Shown: positions 35,111-46,334 of the stretch, in pieces
Position numbering within the stretch: position 1 is the stretch's first letter
Layout: each line of letters starts with the position of its first letter
Assembly (NCBI RefSeq): GCF_000218685.1
Contig: NW_006763297.1
Span: forward strand, 851,557 to 915,556
Source of the DNA: Serpula lacrymans var. lacrymans S7.9
Taxonomy: Eukaryota > Basidiomycota > Agaricomycetes > Boletales > Serpulaceae
Direction of reading: 5' to 3'
DNA length: 64,000 nt
Made by a program: the position numbers and the translations under genes
Notes under the pieces: generated by a model
The model's database searches: none
The model's input: only the letters and a program-made list of their open reading frames with translations
What the model was told of the DNA's origin: nothing

Positions 35111-36357
35111 TTATGCTTTCGTAGGTACATTCAAAAGAACATTACCCCCACTACTTGGAACGTAGGAGATGTTGCTGTTCTGAGAGAGCGATTGAACGAT
35201 AGCCTTGCTAGCCTCGATCTTTCGCAGCGCGACGAATGCCTCCCCTGCCTTATCAAGTGCTTTCGATATCGTAAAAGCTGCTTCAGCCTCTCCCTCAGCG
35301 CGGATGACGGCTGCTTGACGCTCTTGCTCGGCCTAATATCCCTTTGAATAAGTATATCCCTTTGACGTGAACGCCACTCACTTTTTCGACAATGAACTTG
35401 GCACGTTCAGCATCTGGTAAATCACATTATAATCCATAAATACGCATAGTCTGTCATTAATTACCTTGCTGTGCAATCTGCTTAGCCTCTACCGCCTGCG
35501 GATAATTTTGTGTTAGTAAGCGGCTAGCATTACCGAGGAAAACCTATTGCCAACCTGAGTGAATTCCTGTTTTGCCCCATTGTCAGCACTATGTCGCCTG
35601 CTGGAAAGTAAAGAGAACTTACTTTTCCGAACGTCAAATGAGTGATAGAAACATCTTCAAGTTTCAGATTGAACTCTCCCGCACGCTGTAGCAAGTCCGC
35701 CCTTATTCTTGATGAAACCTGAGTGTTGGTTAGAGCTGTCCACACCGAGGCTCCAATAACCGACGACACCTACCACCTCACGCTGCGTGATGAGCTCAGC
35801 AGCATCAAACTGCGCCACGATAGCTTTTAAGACTTCATTTCCGATTGAAGGAAGCACTCTTTCGTCATAATCCATTCCAAGACTTTGATAAATTTTTGAC
35901 AGATGGTCTGTGTCCGGTCGTGACAAGACGCGGAGCGTAATGGAAACCATCTGAAGATCTTTCGACCCAGTGGTTGTTGATATATTCTGAGCGTTTGTTA
36001 TTAGGGAGAAATTGAGAGGTTTGCGTCGACTTACTCTAGGTTTTATGCGGCAGTCATACAAGATCGCTTTCTGCAACCACGGAACAAGGAAATGTGTGCC
36101 TTCACCAGTAGCCTTCCAGTTTATGCGTCAGAATCAATCCAGTAGTCCAGTGCCATCAACTATACCTTGTCCTTCACGCCTGAAAACCGGTCGAACATCA
36201 CTGCCCGATATCCACCGGGCACATCGTATATACTGGATTGCACGACGGCAAACGTCACGCCAAGGGGAACTAGTTATATGATGTTCAGAGCCTTGAGGTG
36301 CATGATAAAAAGAAAGGGCAGACCTATAAGACGGCTTGCTAGTTGTGCAAAGGCCAT
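35111..36357 (-). CDS. phb1: Prohibitin 1
   Basis: Subunit of the ring-shaped prohibitin complex of the mitochondrial inner membrane, which stabilises membrane proteins and regulates m-AAA protease. On the minus strand exon 1 is [11 protein letters not shown] (from 36357). The next exon gives [21 protein letters not shown], containing the N-terminal hydrophobic anchor, then [14 protein letters not shown]. Further exons give [63 protein letters not shown] and [21 protein letters not shown]. The last large exon carries [20 protein letters not shown], then [16 protein letters not shown] and [18 protein letters not shown], with the stop at 35113-35111. The SPFH/PHB domain and C-terminal coiled coil are complete and the length (about 275) is normal. 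It is divergently arranged with the F-box gene 320 bases away. Confidence 0.95.
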
Positions 36358-36677
36358 GACAGACAAGTTAGAGAGGAGACCGCGTCAGAAGAGAAGTGAA
36401 AGTAAGTGAACAGTGTGCCGAGACCACGTGACGCGGCAGACGTGTGTGTGATTTTAGCGGCAGGCTGTTAGAGTCGCGCTTTCCTGCTTCGCCATTCTGG
36501 AAGTGAGCCAGCTCTCCCTTACGGCTTTGATTGGCACCCCTATCTGATCACGATGGAACAGCCCGAATAGTCAGATGGCCTCACACCATATATTATGCGC
36601 CCATTTCACCTCTCTCCCTCCTCCTCCCACCACAACCCTCCTCCATACTTGGATCAGAGCCTCGCAGCTCACTCGCC
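36358..36677. promoter_or_regulatory. Shared divergent promoter between phb1 and the F-box gene
   Basis: Only 320 bases separate the two start codons on opposite strands, so both promoters must lie here or overlap the coding exons. Pyrimidine-rich sequence (ctccctcctcctcccac, about 36614-36630) precedes the plus-strand gene. No specific binding site is assigned. Confidence 0.45.
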
Positions 36678-39156
36678 ATGTCACTGGGTGGTACAACTAC
36701 CGCTGATTCACTCGGATCCCACCTCGACACCGTGCATGCCACCGTTGCACCGACCTCGGAACATCAAGGAAATGCACCATCTCCCAGAAAACGTCAGAGG
36801 CGTTTCAAGGATCAGGGCAAGTCATCAAGCACCCCTACCGTTAGAAGAGGTCGCCGTGGTAAACTAGAGCTGATGCCCACCATGAATTTGGACGTCCTAT
36901 ATCATGTGAGCGTCCCGTGTGCCTCTTTCTGGTCGCTTACGACGTTATTAATCATCCCCCTGTGGTAGATTCTGAGCTTTCTTCTTCCAATGGACCTTCT
37001 CAATCTCGCTCGGACAACAAAGGATTTCAGGTTGTTGCTTATGCACAAGTCTTCTTCTTTCATCTGGAAAACGTCTCGTCTGCAATTGGAGAGCTTACCA
37101 GACTGTCCTCCGGACTTGAGTGAACCTCAATTTGCTAACCTAGCATTCTATCCTCATTGTCATGTACGTATAACGTCCCAATCCATTTTCATTGCCGCTT
37201 TAGCTGTGAGAAATCTGCAGAATTGTGATAGAGTAGTGCATACAGTCATGTGGCGCTTTCGTGCGAGGTACTGCGCAGCATGCAAGAAAACACGGTAAGT
37301 CATGTTTCGGGTATGGATATCCATCATTCTCACTATAAAGGGATATATCAGATTGGCAAGTGTATGCGATCTTCCGCACGCTTTGATAAGAGTGATTGGC
37401 CTGCATTTGCCTTTACCAAATTACCTACGTTTGCCACATAGCAGCTCGATGTCCAGACGTAGTACGTGGTTGACTTATAATATATGCAACGAGTTTACCA
37501 TCGTTAAGCTTCTCAGGTACAACTTACCATCAACCTGAGGTGGAAGGGCTAAGGAGTAGCATCGAGAGCTTGCCTCCGAGTGAAATCACCGCATACGTCG
37601 AGCAGCGATGGCAGGTCGCATCTACTGTAGAACAGGTTCGTGGACTATATTACTTCTGTGTTGTTGGTATCAAGTATAGCACATGTCGATCAGCATGCAA
37701 GGGAATGCGAGGACTGGTTCCAGTCAGTATCCATCAGTCGGAAAAATGACCTTAGGAATGCTAGGGAAGAGCGTATGAATGGGTCGGTAATCTAAACTTT
37801 CTTGCGTCACCAATTAGCTTAACATTTCATTTCGTCAGCATTCAAACGTGGCTAGTAGAACGAGGATGGGAACCCGAACTAAACTATTTTGGCTGGGACA
37901 TGATTGCGCACCTTTCTGCTATCAGAGAACCAAAGCCATTAACTGCAAGAGGTACGGTCTATTGTTGCTAGTAGTTTTGGTTATTAAACAAGCTTTGATC
38001 ACTTGCGCAGTTCTTGCCAACATCTCCGCGCCTCTTACTACTTGGATGACGGATTGGAGAGATCTTCGCATTGAACGGACGGTCTACTCTACCCGACGTC
38101 GTATTCTGATGGACGAATACAGGCGTTTTCATATGCAGCCATTTACTTTAGATGAATTCTGCGACATCATGCCTCATGTGGCTGATGTCTCTAACTTCCA
38201 GCCTTTCGACGATGTAATCCGTTTGCCTGCCGACGTTACGGTTACCGCTGAAAGTTTCAATGCAGCGTTTGCCCAGCTGCCGATCTTGGTGTCCGCTTGG
38301 CGACGGAGAATCGAAGCGGAGCTCGTGGAGCACTGTTTACCCCCACGCCCTTCTGCAATAGGAAACATAACAGCGGACCATTTGACACCAGCATCACGAC
38401 TCAGACTCGCCAGCACCGTCTTCGTTCGCACAGATGAATATTCCAGACACTGTGCCACGATGGTATATCCCGACGTGCTAGCAGACAAGTGTTTCAACCG
38501 ATTACCTGAGACTCCTGACCTCCCCGATGCCGTGTACGAAATGCACGAGACCCTCAATGGCACTCCCTGGTCAGTGAAGATGGATGACGGTGTTCCCTCG
38601 ATCAAGCTATTCGAACCGGCCGCAGATATAATTCGCGCGTGTGGGATGAATCCAGACACTGCGACAGTCAGTGACATGAACTTACTAGATGCAAGGGTAA
38701 AATGTGTACCTTGCTCTATGAAGGGAGGGTACTCCGCCATGACATGGCACGCAGCCGTAAGAACTTTATTCTTTATTGGTGTTGTTATATTGTGCTTACT
38801 CGATGCGTCCTAGATTGACCACGCCGCCAATTGCCACCACTCAGATACCAAAGGAGCGAAACCATTACAGTTTGCTCGGATTGACAGTGCACCCTGCAGT
38901 ACAATGATACTGAAGGAAGAAGAAGTGATACCTAACGGGGTGGATGACGTGGCCTACAGATCCGAACTATATTGTTGCAGTCTTTGCCAGCGGAGCATTG
39001 CGGACGCCTCTTCTATCTCGGTCGTTTTGACGGAGTATTCTTGTGAGTTTGTGGAGGCTTGCTTACAGTAAACCGTGTTACAAACATGATGTCGGTGGTG
39101 AAGAAGCCAACACTGTGTTCGTTACTTATTGGACCTATCCCACCCGTTTGCTGTAA
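36678..39156 (+). CDS. F-box protein with Cys/His-rich segment, agaricomycete family
   Basis: F-box proteins recruit targets to SCF ubiquitin ligases through Skp1. The start is at 36678 (MSLGGTTTADSLGSHLD), followed by a basic segment (PRKRQRRFKDQ). The F-box spans an intron at about 36905: LELMPTMNLDVLYH then ILSFLLPMDLLNLARTTKDF. RLQLESLPDCPPDLSEPQF and ANLAFYPHCH then join, through an acceptor near 37217, to NCDRVVHTVMWRFRARYCAAC, giving an HCHxC...CxxC pattern that may bind zinc. Later exons include EVEGLRSSIESLPPSEITAY, QTWLVERGWEPELNYFGW (37841-37895), and a long exon (about 38010-38757) with TDWRDLRIERTVYSTRRRIL. A second Cys-rich patch (KCVPCSMKGGYSAMTWHAA, then DHAANCHH) comes near the end. 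The 3' end, taken at 39156, is uncertain. The substrate is unknown; this F-box/Cys-rich family is expanded in mushrooms. Confidence 0.75.
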
Positions 39157-39985
39157 CAGCTCTTTGCTCCTTGTATTGTCCATGCCTCTGAGGATTTTAC
39201 CCCCTTTCTCGAATATCGAGACATTGTCGCTTCCAAACTCACAAGACATGCAAAAGAAATACTAAAGAAGCTCTGATTATAAGAGACTACGGGCATAGAT
39301 ACATTACAATTGCAAGAACGGGGAGCCTACGTAGGAACAACAGTGACCTATCTGACAAGACATACAACGATTCACTAGAACAAAAGGCGTGGCTGAAAAT
39401 GACACTCGGAGAATTCAATCTACTTAGAAGAGGAACGTACTGTCAGTGATTTGGTTCTGACAGGGGTCCATGAGGCTATAAGTGCACGTTAATCTCGTGT
39501 CCTATTCTTGTCACTACGCAGACATCCAAAAATAAAGTAGCTTTTAAGCATCGCTAACAAAACCACGAACACGACTAAGAAGAAAGATATATATTCAAGA
39601 AATGGAAGCCCACTCTCGACTAATACACAGTACATGGAAGAGGTCGTCAAAAAGCCGCACCCGGCCAAATGCACTGAACCATTTCCACGCAAATCAAAGT
39701 CCAAGGTCATGAGGCAGGAGACCAAACATGCATCATCGAATCAAAAAAAAGTGTCGTTACAAACCGTACGAGTACAGGCGGAAGAAAATGGAGCGTTACA
39801 AAAAAGGGGGATGAGAGATCGTCCGTAAGCATTACAGATGGTATGTATGCAGACACCAAGTTGTATGTTTTTATATTTTCGAGATCTTAGCCAACGCCAA
39901 CAAATTGAGAGTACGTCCGTGAAACCAAGACCAAAATCAAAAATGGGTCAGATTAAAATCAGATTGGTGGAATGCCGTCCCTTGT
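39157..39985. other. Intergenic between convergent genes
   Basis: About 830 bases between the ends of the plus-strand F-box gene and the minus-strand GPI-protein gene, so it should hold two 3' UTRs. Short frames only; nothing recognised. Confidence 0.35.
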
Positions 39986-41007
39986 TCAACTGAAGAGCGC
40001 GATGGAGGCAATGACAACCACGAGGGAGCACGCGTTGAACCTCGAGGCACGCCACGCCGCGTTTGTCTGTGTCTGAGTGGGAGACCTGGCGCTTGTCGTC
40101 GTCACCGTCGAGCTCGTAGGAGTAGAACTGGTTGGTGCACTCGACACAGATGAGGCGGCCGATGTAGGAGTGGGGCTTGGGCTTCCAGAAATCGGGCTGG
40201 TAGTAGTTGGTGGACTGGCTGGAGAGGAGACACTGCTGCTAGTCGGAGAGCTAGGGGATGAGGTCTGGGGCGGCACTGACGAGGGAGTCGCAGAGGGAGT
40301 GGAGGATGGAGAAGCAGATCCGGATGATGAAGCTGAAGAGGTAGGAGACAATGAGGACGACACGCCATTGTTGATCGTGAACTGTGGGCTCGCATTCCCA
40401 GAGTCTCCAAACACTGGATACTGTACGATCAGAACAAAGTTCAAGATGATAATGGAAAGAATGGGTACTTACGGACGATGATGTAGTTGCTGCGGGTGGG
40501 CACGTCAGGGACCGTTATCTGGACTTGTCCGTCTGTGTATTTGAAACCTGAAGCGAGAGGGGAGCCTAGCGAGTAGCAGCGAGGTCAGCGCGCCATCGGA
40601 TATCAATTTTAGTGCACGTGGAACGGATCGCAGTGTGATTGACACGAGTAGTAGTGCCACTGGAGGAACATGAGGACGACTTACTGAGGTTCAAGTTTTC
40701 ACTATTGTTTGCGAGGTATCCCAAGATCAGCATTCCAGTGGTCGTTGTTGGATTACTGGGTATATCAGAGGTATTCCTGTGAGGGATAAGTATGAGTTGG
40801 GAGTGTAGCTATGCAAGTTAGCTATGATTTCGATACGCACCACGTCACAGTCTGTGTCTCTCCTACGTTCCAAACGGTGCCTGCAATAGGACTGGTAATT
40901 GGGGGATCTACGACATCCCGTTTAGCTAGAGGCACGGCGCGAGCGAGATCGAGAGAGGCATAAATCATAAGAAATATGGAGAAAATCGTGAAGATATTTG
41001 CATGCAT
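39986..41007 (-). CDS. GPI-anchored Ser/Thr-rich cell-surface protein (Kre9/KNH-like domain)
   Basis: On the minus strand it starts MHANIFTIFSIFLMIYASLDLARA (41007), a signal peptide, followed by a kexin site in PLAKR and a short beta-rich domain. This domain reads ITSPIAGTVWNVGETQTVTW, then NTSDIPSNPTTTTGMLILGYL, SPLASGFKYTDGQVQITVPDV and FGDSGNASPQFTI. It matches the Ser-Thr-rich GPI-anchored family (PF10342; W--G---TV-W pattern) found in fungal walls. A linker of almost only Ser, Thr and Pro (40360-40070) follows, likely heavily O-mannosylated. The C-terminus is a hydrophobic tail, CSLVVVIASIALFS, after small residues, which is a GPI-attachment signal. About four exons. The role is probably structural in the wall; family members are often called just that. 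Confidence 0.85.
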
Positions 41008-43111
41008 GGTCGTAAAAGGGAAGCGTAAGGTGAGGGAGAAGACCTGAGAGGGAACTTGGAAGTCTCTTAGACAGGTGCAGCTGCCATCATGCAGTTCATA
41101 TCAGAAATGCCGTGGGAACAGAGATGTGGCTCGGGTGTCAACTTTGCCTTGCCAAGGTACAGAACCGCGTGTTATGCCTTGCATGGTTCCTTCGATGACC
41201 CGCCATCAGCGCTCTCTTTCTTTCTTATAACTCCATTGTTGTTGTCCTGCAGGAATGGTCCAGGGATATGGTCCTGGCGCTGTGTCCAACAGTCTGATCC
41301 ACTTTGCCACTGCCCGATCTTCGAAAAGTAGGGAGGAATGACACAGCGGGTTCAATTACCGCTTGGTTGAAGTGTTCTGTTGGCTTCAGTCTGCGATTGG
41401 ATGATTGGATTGATGCTTTGACAGGTGCGTTGACTTTATTGGGAAGTATGCTGGGAACAAAGTCGCGTCAATCAGTACCAAAAATACTTTCCACCGTTCT
41501 TTTCAGCTTGTGTTTTCAAGTTTTATTGGTGGTATCGAATGTGGGTTAGTTATTTGAACACCTGCATATGACATTTCCTCATTTGCTTGCATCTGGATTC
41601 ACCCAATGGGATGAGGATAGACGAACGGTAAATAGTAGACGATATTGCATGATTGTTGTTACGCGTTCAAGTTGTCGGTACCGTTTCACCTATATATAAT
41701 CTTTCACGCAACGTTTCCACCAGAGATTCGCGCAACGCTTAAGAGGCCCTGAGGCCTGAGGTGCGAAAGGTTCGAATAAACGGCCAGCATTTACTAACTA
41801 GAGTCTTATAGAGGCAAGACCAATTAACACCTTCCATCATCGCCCCTCAAGGCCATGTCACGCCCTCGTTCATGTAACTGACTTGTACATTCGGGAATTT
41901 GATTCTGGTGGTGGTGGTGTGCCTTATTACCAGATGTTCTTCCACATCGCCAGATTTACTAGGCCTACTATCGTTGGACAATAGGTGCAATTGGTCTGGG
42001 GAGAAGTTGAATAACTCACCAGTCGTTGAGCTTTACACTGTCGGAACTTGACCAGTAGATATAATTTTTAGTTTTCTAGCTGCCTATGTAGAAAAATAAG
42101 CAAGAACTTGAAGCATTGGAGCAGCGGAACAAAACCGAAAAGACGACACATGTTTTGGAATGGTTCTGCAATTTCTGGTCACACTGGGTCACAGCGGCAC
42201 TCTTACAAGTCAAATTCCGCCAGGTCACACCAAGTCCTGACGCTGGTGGTATGTGCGGTACGTACCGAAGCGGAGCTAGCGGTCCTTGATTGATTATCTT
42301 GGTGTGTGATTGCCTGTTTCGCCTAGTCACGACTCCATCATTGTTTTTGTTTCTCCAGACGCTTTGAGGCCCCAATCAGCTCAGTAAGTATCTGGCATTG
42401 TAGGGGCCTACCTATTGACATTTTCTAGAAAGATATTGCAATATTCCCAGCACGAGATCTGGTCAAATCTGGCCATCTTTCCCTCAAAATTCACACTTCT
42501 GGAGTTCAAGAGCATAGTGTCAGGTCTGTCGTTGTTGCTACAGATAAGCTATTCACTAAATTCTTTCACAATTATATTCTCTATACTATATTCTACATCT
42601 GACAATTTTCTAGCTACCTGTACAGTGATCGTTGAGCCTCTGGAGGCCCAAGTGCATATCTCTTACAGGTTGCATCCGGTGTCCAACGATAGTATCATGG
42701 AGCTTCTGATCGACCGTCAATATCCACGGCAGGGCGCTATCCCTTTATTTGGTGGTGCAGGTCCTGATATACTTGCTCAATACTTCCTGTAGATACGTCT
42801 CGCCACGTAAACAGAGTAGAGAGGAACATATCTCCCTCTATTTTTATGCGTTCACTGCTATACTCATGTTGTAAGGTGTCGTTAATACTTTGTCTTTTCT
42901 ATGTGATAAAGCGCAGTACAACACTTATCAAATGATTGATACACCAGTAAGTAATATCAAGCCGAATCACTAACATACATGTTTATCAGTAATTATTTTG
43001 CCGCATAAATGGAGTTGTCAAAGTCTTCAACAATCATTCTTCCATCCTAGGCTTGTCCCCAACCTGCTCGGCTAGCTCGTGCTTATCATATTTGCCAATA
43101 TGAATTTGCGA
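41008..43111. other. 2.1-kb stretch without a supported gene
   Basis: The left part is the promoter of the minus-strand GPI-protein gene. A 125-codon frame at 42415-42792 (plus) and a 99-codon frame at 42076-42375 (minus) lack domains. I see no transposon ends until the foldback element at 43112. Confidence 0.3.
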
Positions 43112-43517
43112 GATCACTCGTCGCTGTTTTTGTTTTGTGAGGAGGACAAGTTCCTGACCAAAGATGAGGTGGGGACTTTGTCGTAGGGACTCGAAAAGTC
43201 AAAAAAAAAAATGGTGAAAAACTTAGTATACAAAAACACATTTTTGGAAGTAGTAGAACACTTTTTGTTGAGAGACATTTTCTCGAAAAAATTGAGTTGA
43301 GGTTGTTGTTGCTCTCACCACCATTTTCTGGCGAAGTTCACTCACAAAAAAAAACCCAAAATTTTCTATACATAATATGTTCTACTAGCTGCAAATTGCT
43401 TTTTTGTATATTAACTTAGGGACATATTGTTTTATGGCTTTTGAGTCTCTACAATGAAGTCCCCACCTCATTTTTGGTGAGGATTTTTGCGTCCTAACAA
43501 AATAGTGACGAGTGGTC
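43112..43517. mobile_element. 0.4-kb foldback / MITE-like palindromic element
   Basis: The left half is an imperfect inverted copy of the right half. Outer arms share gaycactcgtcrct, then tttgt-agga, then atgaggtggggact (left 43163-43176; right arm ends at 43470). Inner arms share ctta-tatacaaaaa and agtagaaca. The fold centres near 43315. There is no coding capacity. This is the layout of a foldback or miniature inverted-repeat transposon; I could not identify a clear target-site duplication. Confidence 0.75.
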
Positions 43518-43950
43518 CCTGTAACGACCAAAGTTTGTATACTCTGGCGTGGCATGAATGTTATGATTTCTACTCCTTTTATGGACTACTCATTTTTCCT
43601 TACTCATTGGTTATACCATCGGACCAATGACTCATTCCCTTCACGTACATTTCTGTTTTCTTCGCAGACTACATTACCTAGTATAGTAGTTAGCCCTCAA
43701 CAGGCAAGCCTCCCCTAGATAGGACCTAACTCCTATCACCGATCTTATTTCCTATAAATACCCTTGTAACAGTAGTAGTATTTCTTCAATACAATTCTAT
43801 GCAGTTTACGCTTACAAAGCTAGACTCATAAGATCAGACTTTTACTCAGAAGAAGACCAACTCTTGTTGGAAGAACTCTACTCAGAACTACGTTCTTGAA
43901 CTTGTCTTTGGATAAGTCTCTTTGAACCCTCGACGAAACCTCAGACTTTG
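43518..43950. other. LTR-promoter-like sequence of unknown family
   Basis: No ORF. A TATA-like cctataaatacccttg (43751-43766) followed by acagtagtagtatttcttcaatacaattc resembles the U3/R junction of a retrotransposon LTR. It directly adjoins a minus-strand Copia fragment. I cannot define its ends. Confidence 0.3.
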
Positions 43951-44087
43951 TTAAGCACTTTGTGCATAACAATGAACAGTTAATTCACAAATGGTCCCTT
44001 GTCTTTCTAGGTATTCTGTCCTCTCGTTACTGGTGTATTCACCGCCCCTATCAGGCCTCAAGATTTTGATGGACAATATGCCCTTTT
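43951..44087 (-). pseudogene. Copia integrase fragment
   Basis: Minus-strand translation gives LRPDRGGEYTSNERTEYLERQ then ICELTVH, the second-Asp region of a Ty1/Copia integrase core. It runs straight into the solo LTR at 44088 and is too short to be functional. Confidence 0.75.
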
Positions 44088-44492
44088 TGTTACAATACAC
44101 AGTTTTCAGACATTTAAATTTCATTCTCCCCTTTCTTCTATAGTTTTCACACACTGTGTTGTGCGGCACTTTCCATTTCATTCAAACTCCACTTTCTCGC
44201 TCTGTCCTGCCTTTCTTTATTTTAGCTACAAGTCTCTCACACAATGGAGCTGGTCACATGGGCTGTGCCCTATGATATCATCAGCCACTGCCTCCATCAA
44301 CTGTATAGTACACATGTATAAATAAGTCTGTAGTAGTATATCTACCCCAATAGATTAAGGAGACTCCTCAGTGAGTCCTCCTGTTGTTTACCCACAACTC
44401 ACTTGGTCCTATCTAAAGGGTAACCACTCCCACTCACTTGACTTCGGCTTGTCTGAGTTGTGCGCCAGAGTAACTAACTCTTGCTTGTTACA
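44088..44492 (-). repeat. Solo LTR, 0.4-kb family, copy A (reverse)
   Basis: Reverse-strand copy of the element also found at 44722, 49124 and 50257. In its own orientation it begins TGTAACAAGCAAGAGTTAG and ends TTGTAACA. It is the most diverged of the four and separates two pieces of a degenerate minus-strand Copia element. I see no matching 5-bp duplication at its ends. Confidence 0.8.
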
Positions 44493-44721
44493 GTGTTAAC
44501 TTCGGCTTTTGGCAATAGGGTTGGGTTGAGCTGATATCAACCTTTTGTTGCAGGTATTCAAGCTATTATCCAGTGTTTCAGCTTGGGTGATAAGATGTGG
44601 CAAGTGCCACCTTCAAGATGAGCAGCAAAGCCAAGAGGTGGTTGGTGGAAATGAGAGTGGTAGACATTTCTGGAGCGTATAGTATGTCTTGCAGAATCCT
44701 ATTCAGTAGTTTTAGGCTAAT
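44493..44721 (-). pseudogene. Copia protease/pre-integrase fragment
   Basis: Minus-strand pieces read RILQDILYAPEMST and, shifted by stops, IPATKG-YQL. They match VLYVPEMST and VPATKGLYQL of the Copia element at 49.6-54.4 kb. Together with the fragment at 43951-44087 this is one older Copia element in reverse orientation, split by the solo LTR. Confidence 0.65.
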
Positions 44722-45138
44722 TGTAACAACCAAGAGTTAGTTACTCTGGCGCACACAAGGACACACTATAAAGGTAGTGATGGGGGAGTGGTTACCCCTT
44801 TAAGCTGCAGAGAGTTTGTTGGTAAACAACAGGAGGACTCGCTGAGGAGTCTCCTTGATCTATTGGGGTATTTATACTAATACAGAGTGTTTGTACCTAT
44901 GTACTGTACAGTTGATAAAGGCAGTGGCTGATGATGTCAGAGGGTGCAGCCCGTGTGACCAGCTCCACTGCGTGAGAGAGTTTGAGTCTAAAAGAAGAAT
45001 AAAGGCAGCGCTGCGCAAGAAGGTGGAGTTAGAATGAAAAAGGAAAGTGCTGTATGGCACGGAGTGTAAACTATAGTAAAAGGTTAAAGCGGGGAATGAA
45101 AATTAAAGGAAAGGTCCGAAAATTGTGTTCATGTAACA
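44722..45138 (+). repeat. Solo LTR, 0.4-kb family, copy B
   Basis: Begins TGTAACAACCAAGAGTTAGTT and ends GTGTTCATGTAACA. Flanks ctaat and ctacc share only three bases, so the duplication is decayed or the copy is at a rearranged junction between Copia and Gypsy remnants. Confidence 0.85.
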
Positions 45139-45149
45139 CTACCCCCCTT

Positions 45150-46334
45150 CTAAGGCTCGACTTCCAGGCTTGACCAAATACCGGAGGTGGTAGTTAAATT
45201 TTCGGGCATAGGTTGAAAAAGGGAATTATAAAGTTTTGATTCCATGCCTCTAAGCTTCCTAGGAGCTGAGGGGTTTTTAGAATAAAATTTGCGAACAGCG
45301 TCGCGGGAGTTATCCAGATGGGCTTCTGGCTCCCATGTTCTGTCCTCGTCTCCATAGCCTTTCCATAGGACTAGGGATTCTATTTTACCACGCTTCAAGC
45401 GTGCATCCACCACCCGTTCAACTTCGGACTCTTCTTCTCCTTCCTAAGTGACTACAACTGGTCCGGGCCGGTCTACACGCTGTCCTGGCAGCGGCCCTTT
45501 GTAGGGTTTCACACAGCTAATGTTGACCATGGGTACTACCCTCATTCGTTTTGGGAGTTCCAGCTCCACTGCATTAGGTTTGACTTCCTTAATCCGGTAA
45601 GGGCCAATCCACTTTTCGGTCAGTTTTCTAGACTGCCGATCTTTTAACTTTAAGTGGTTGGTATCTAACCAGACCAGGTTGCCAACCTTGTAGTCAGGGG
45701 CCTTAGAGCGTCTACGCTCTGCCCTGTCTTTCATCTGCTCTGCAGTTTTGAATAGTGCTTTGCGCGTTTCGTCTAAGACAGACTTCATGTCTTTGGCCAT
45801 GTTCCCAGCGGCCTCGTTCTTGCTTTTGCCAGGTTCTACACCCATTCTGGGGAGGTACGATCTGGTAACCTCGAATGGTGCCTTTCCTGTAGCCGACGAC
45901 TGTTTGATATTATAAGAGAATTGGGCTATCTTTAGCCACCTGGCCCAATCTGTCTGCCTGTCATTAATAAATATCCGGAGATATTGTTTCAACTCCTGGT
46001 TGAGTCTCTCTGTTTGTCCATCAGTCTGCGGATGGAACACCGTTGATAATTTAGGTTTGATGCCCAGCATCCGGCATAGTTCTTGCGTAAATTTGCTAGC
46101 AAATTGTGGTCCCCTATCAGAGATAACCGTTTCTGGCAATCCGTGGATAGACCATATGAAATCTTTAAATAGATCTGCTGTACCAGCGGCGGTAATGGTT
46201 TTGTTGGTGGGAATGAACACCACTTCTTTGGAGAAGCAATCTATTACCACCATTACTGAATGATACCCATTTGATTCGGGTAGATCCGTTGTGAAATCAA
46301 CCGATATATCCTGCCAGGGACCAGCTGGTATCGG
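45150..46334 (-). pseudogene. Ty3/Gypsy chromodomain retrotransposon fragment (integrase to chromodomain)
   Basis: Minus-strand coding from 46334: PIPAGPWQDISVDFTTDLP carries the first Asp, VISDRGPQFASKF the second Asp and QTDGQTERLNQEL the Glu of the DDE integrase. The C-terminal part includes KWIGPYRIKEV (GPY/F module). After a TAG at about 45446 the same frame continues EGEEESEVERVVDARLKRGK, then WKGYGDEDRTWEPEAHL, a chromodomain of the chromovirus clade that tethers integration to modified histones. Everything upstream (gag, protease, RT, RNase H) is missing; the fragment abuts the 1.77-kb LTR-like element. It is non-functional as it stands. Confidence 0.9.

Noticed and set aside
35099..35347. 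82-codon plus-strand frame
   Set aside because: Antisense shadow of the last large exon of prohibitin 1.
38174..38740. 188-codon minus-strand frame
   Set aside because: Antisense to the long exon of the F-box gene; no domain and no splice support.
40077..40481. 134-codon acidic, Val/Glu/Gly-rich open frame on the plus strand
   Set aside because: It is the antisense of the Ser/Thr/Pro-rich linker of the GPI-anchored protein; repeated TCN/ACN/CCN codons leave the opposite strand open without selection.
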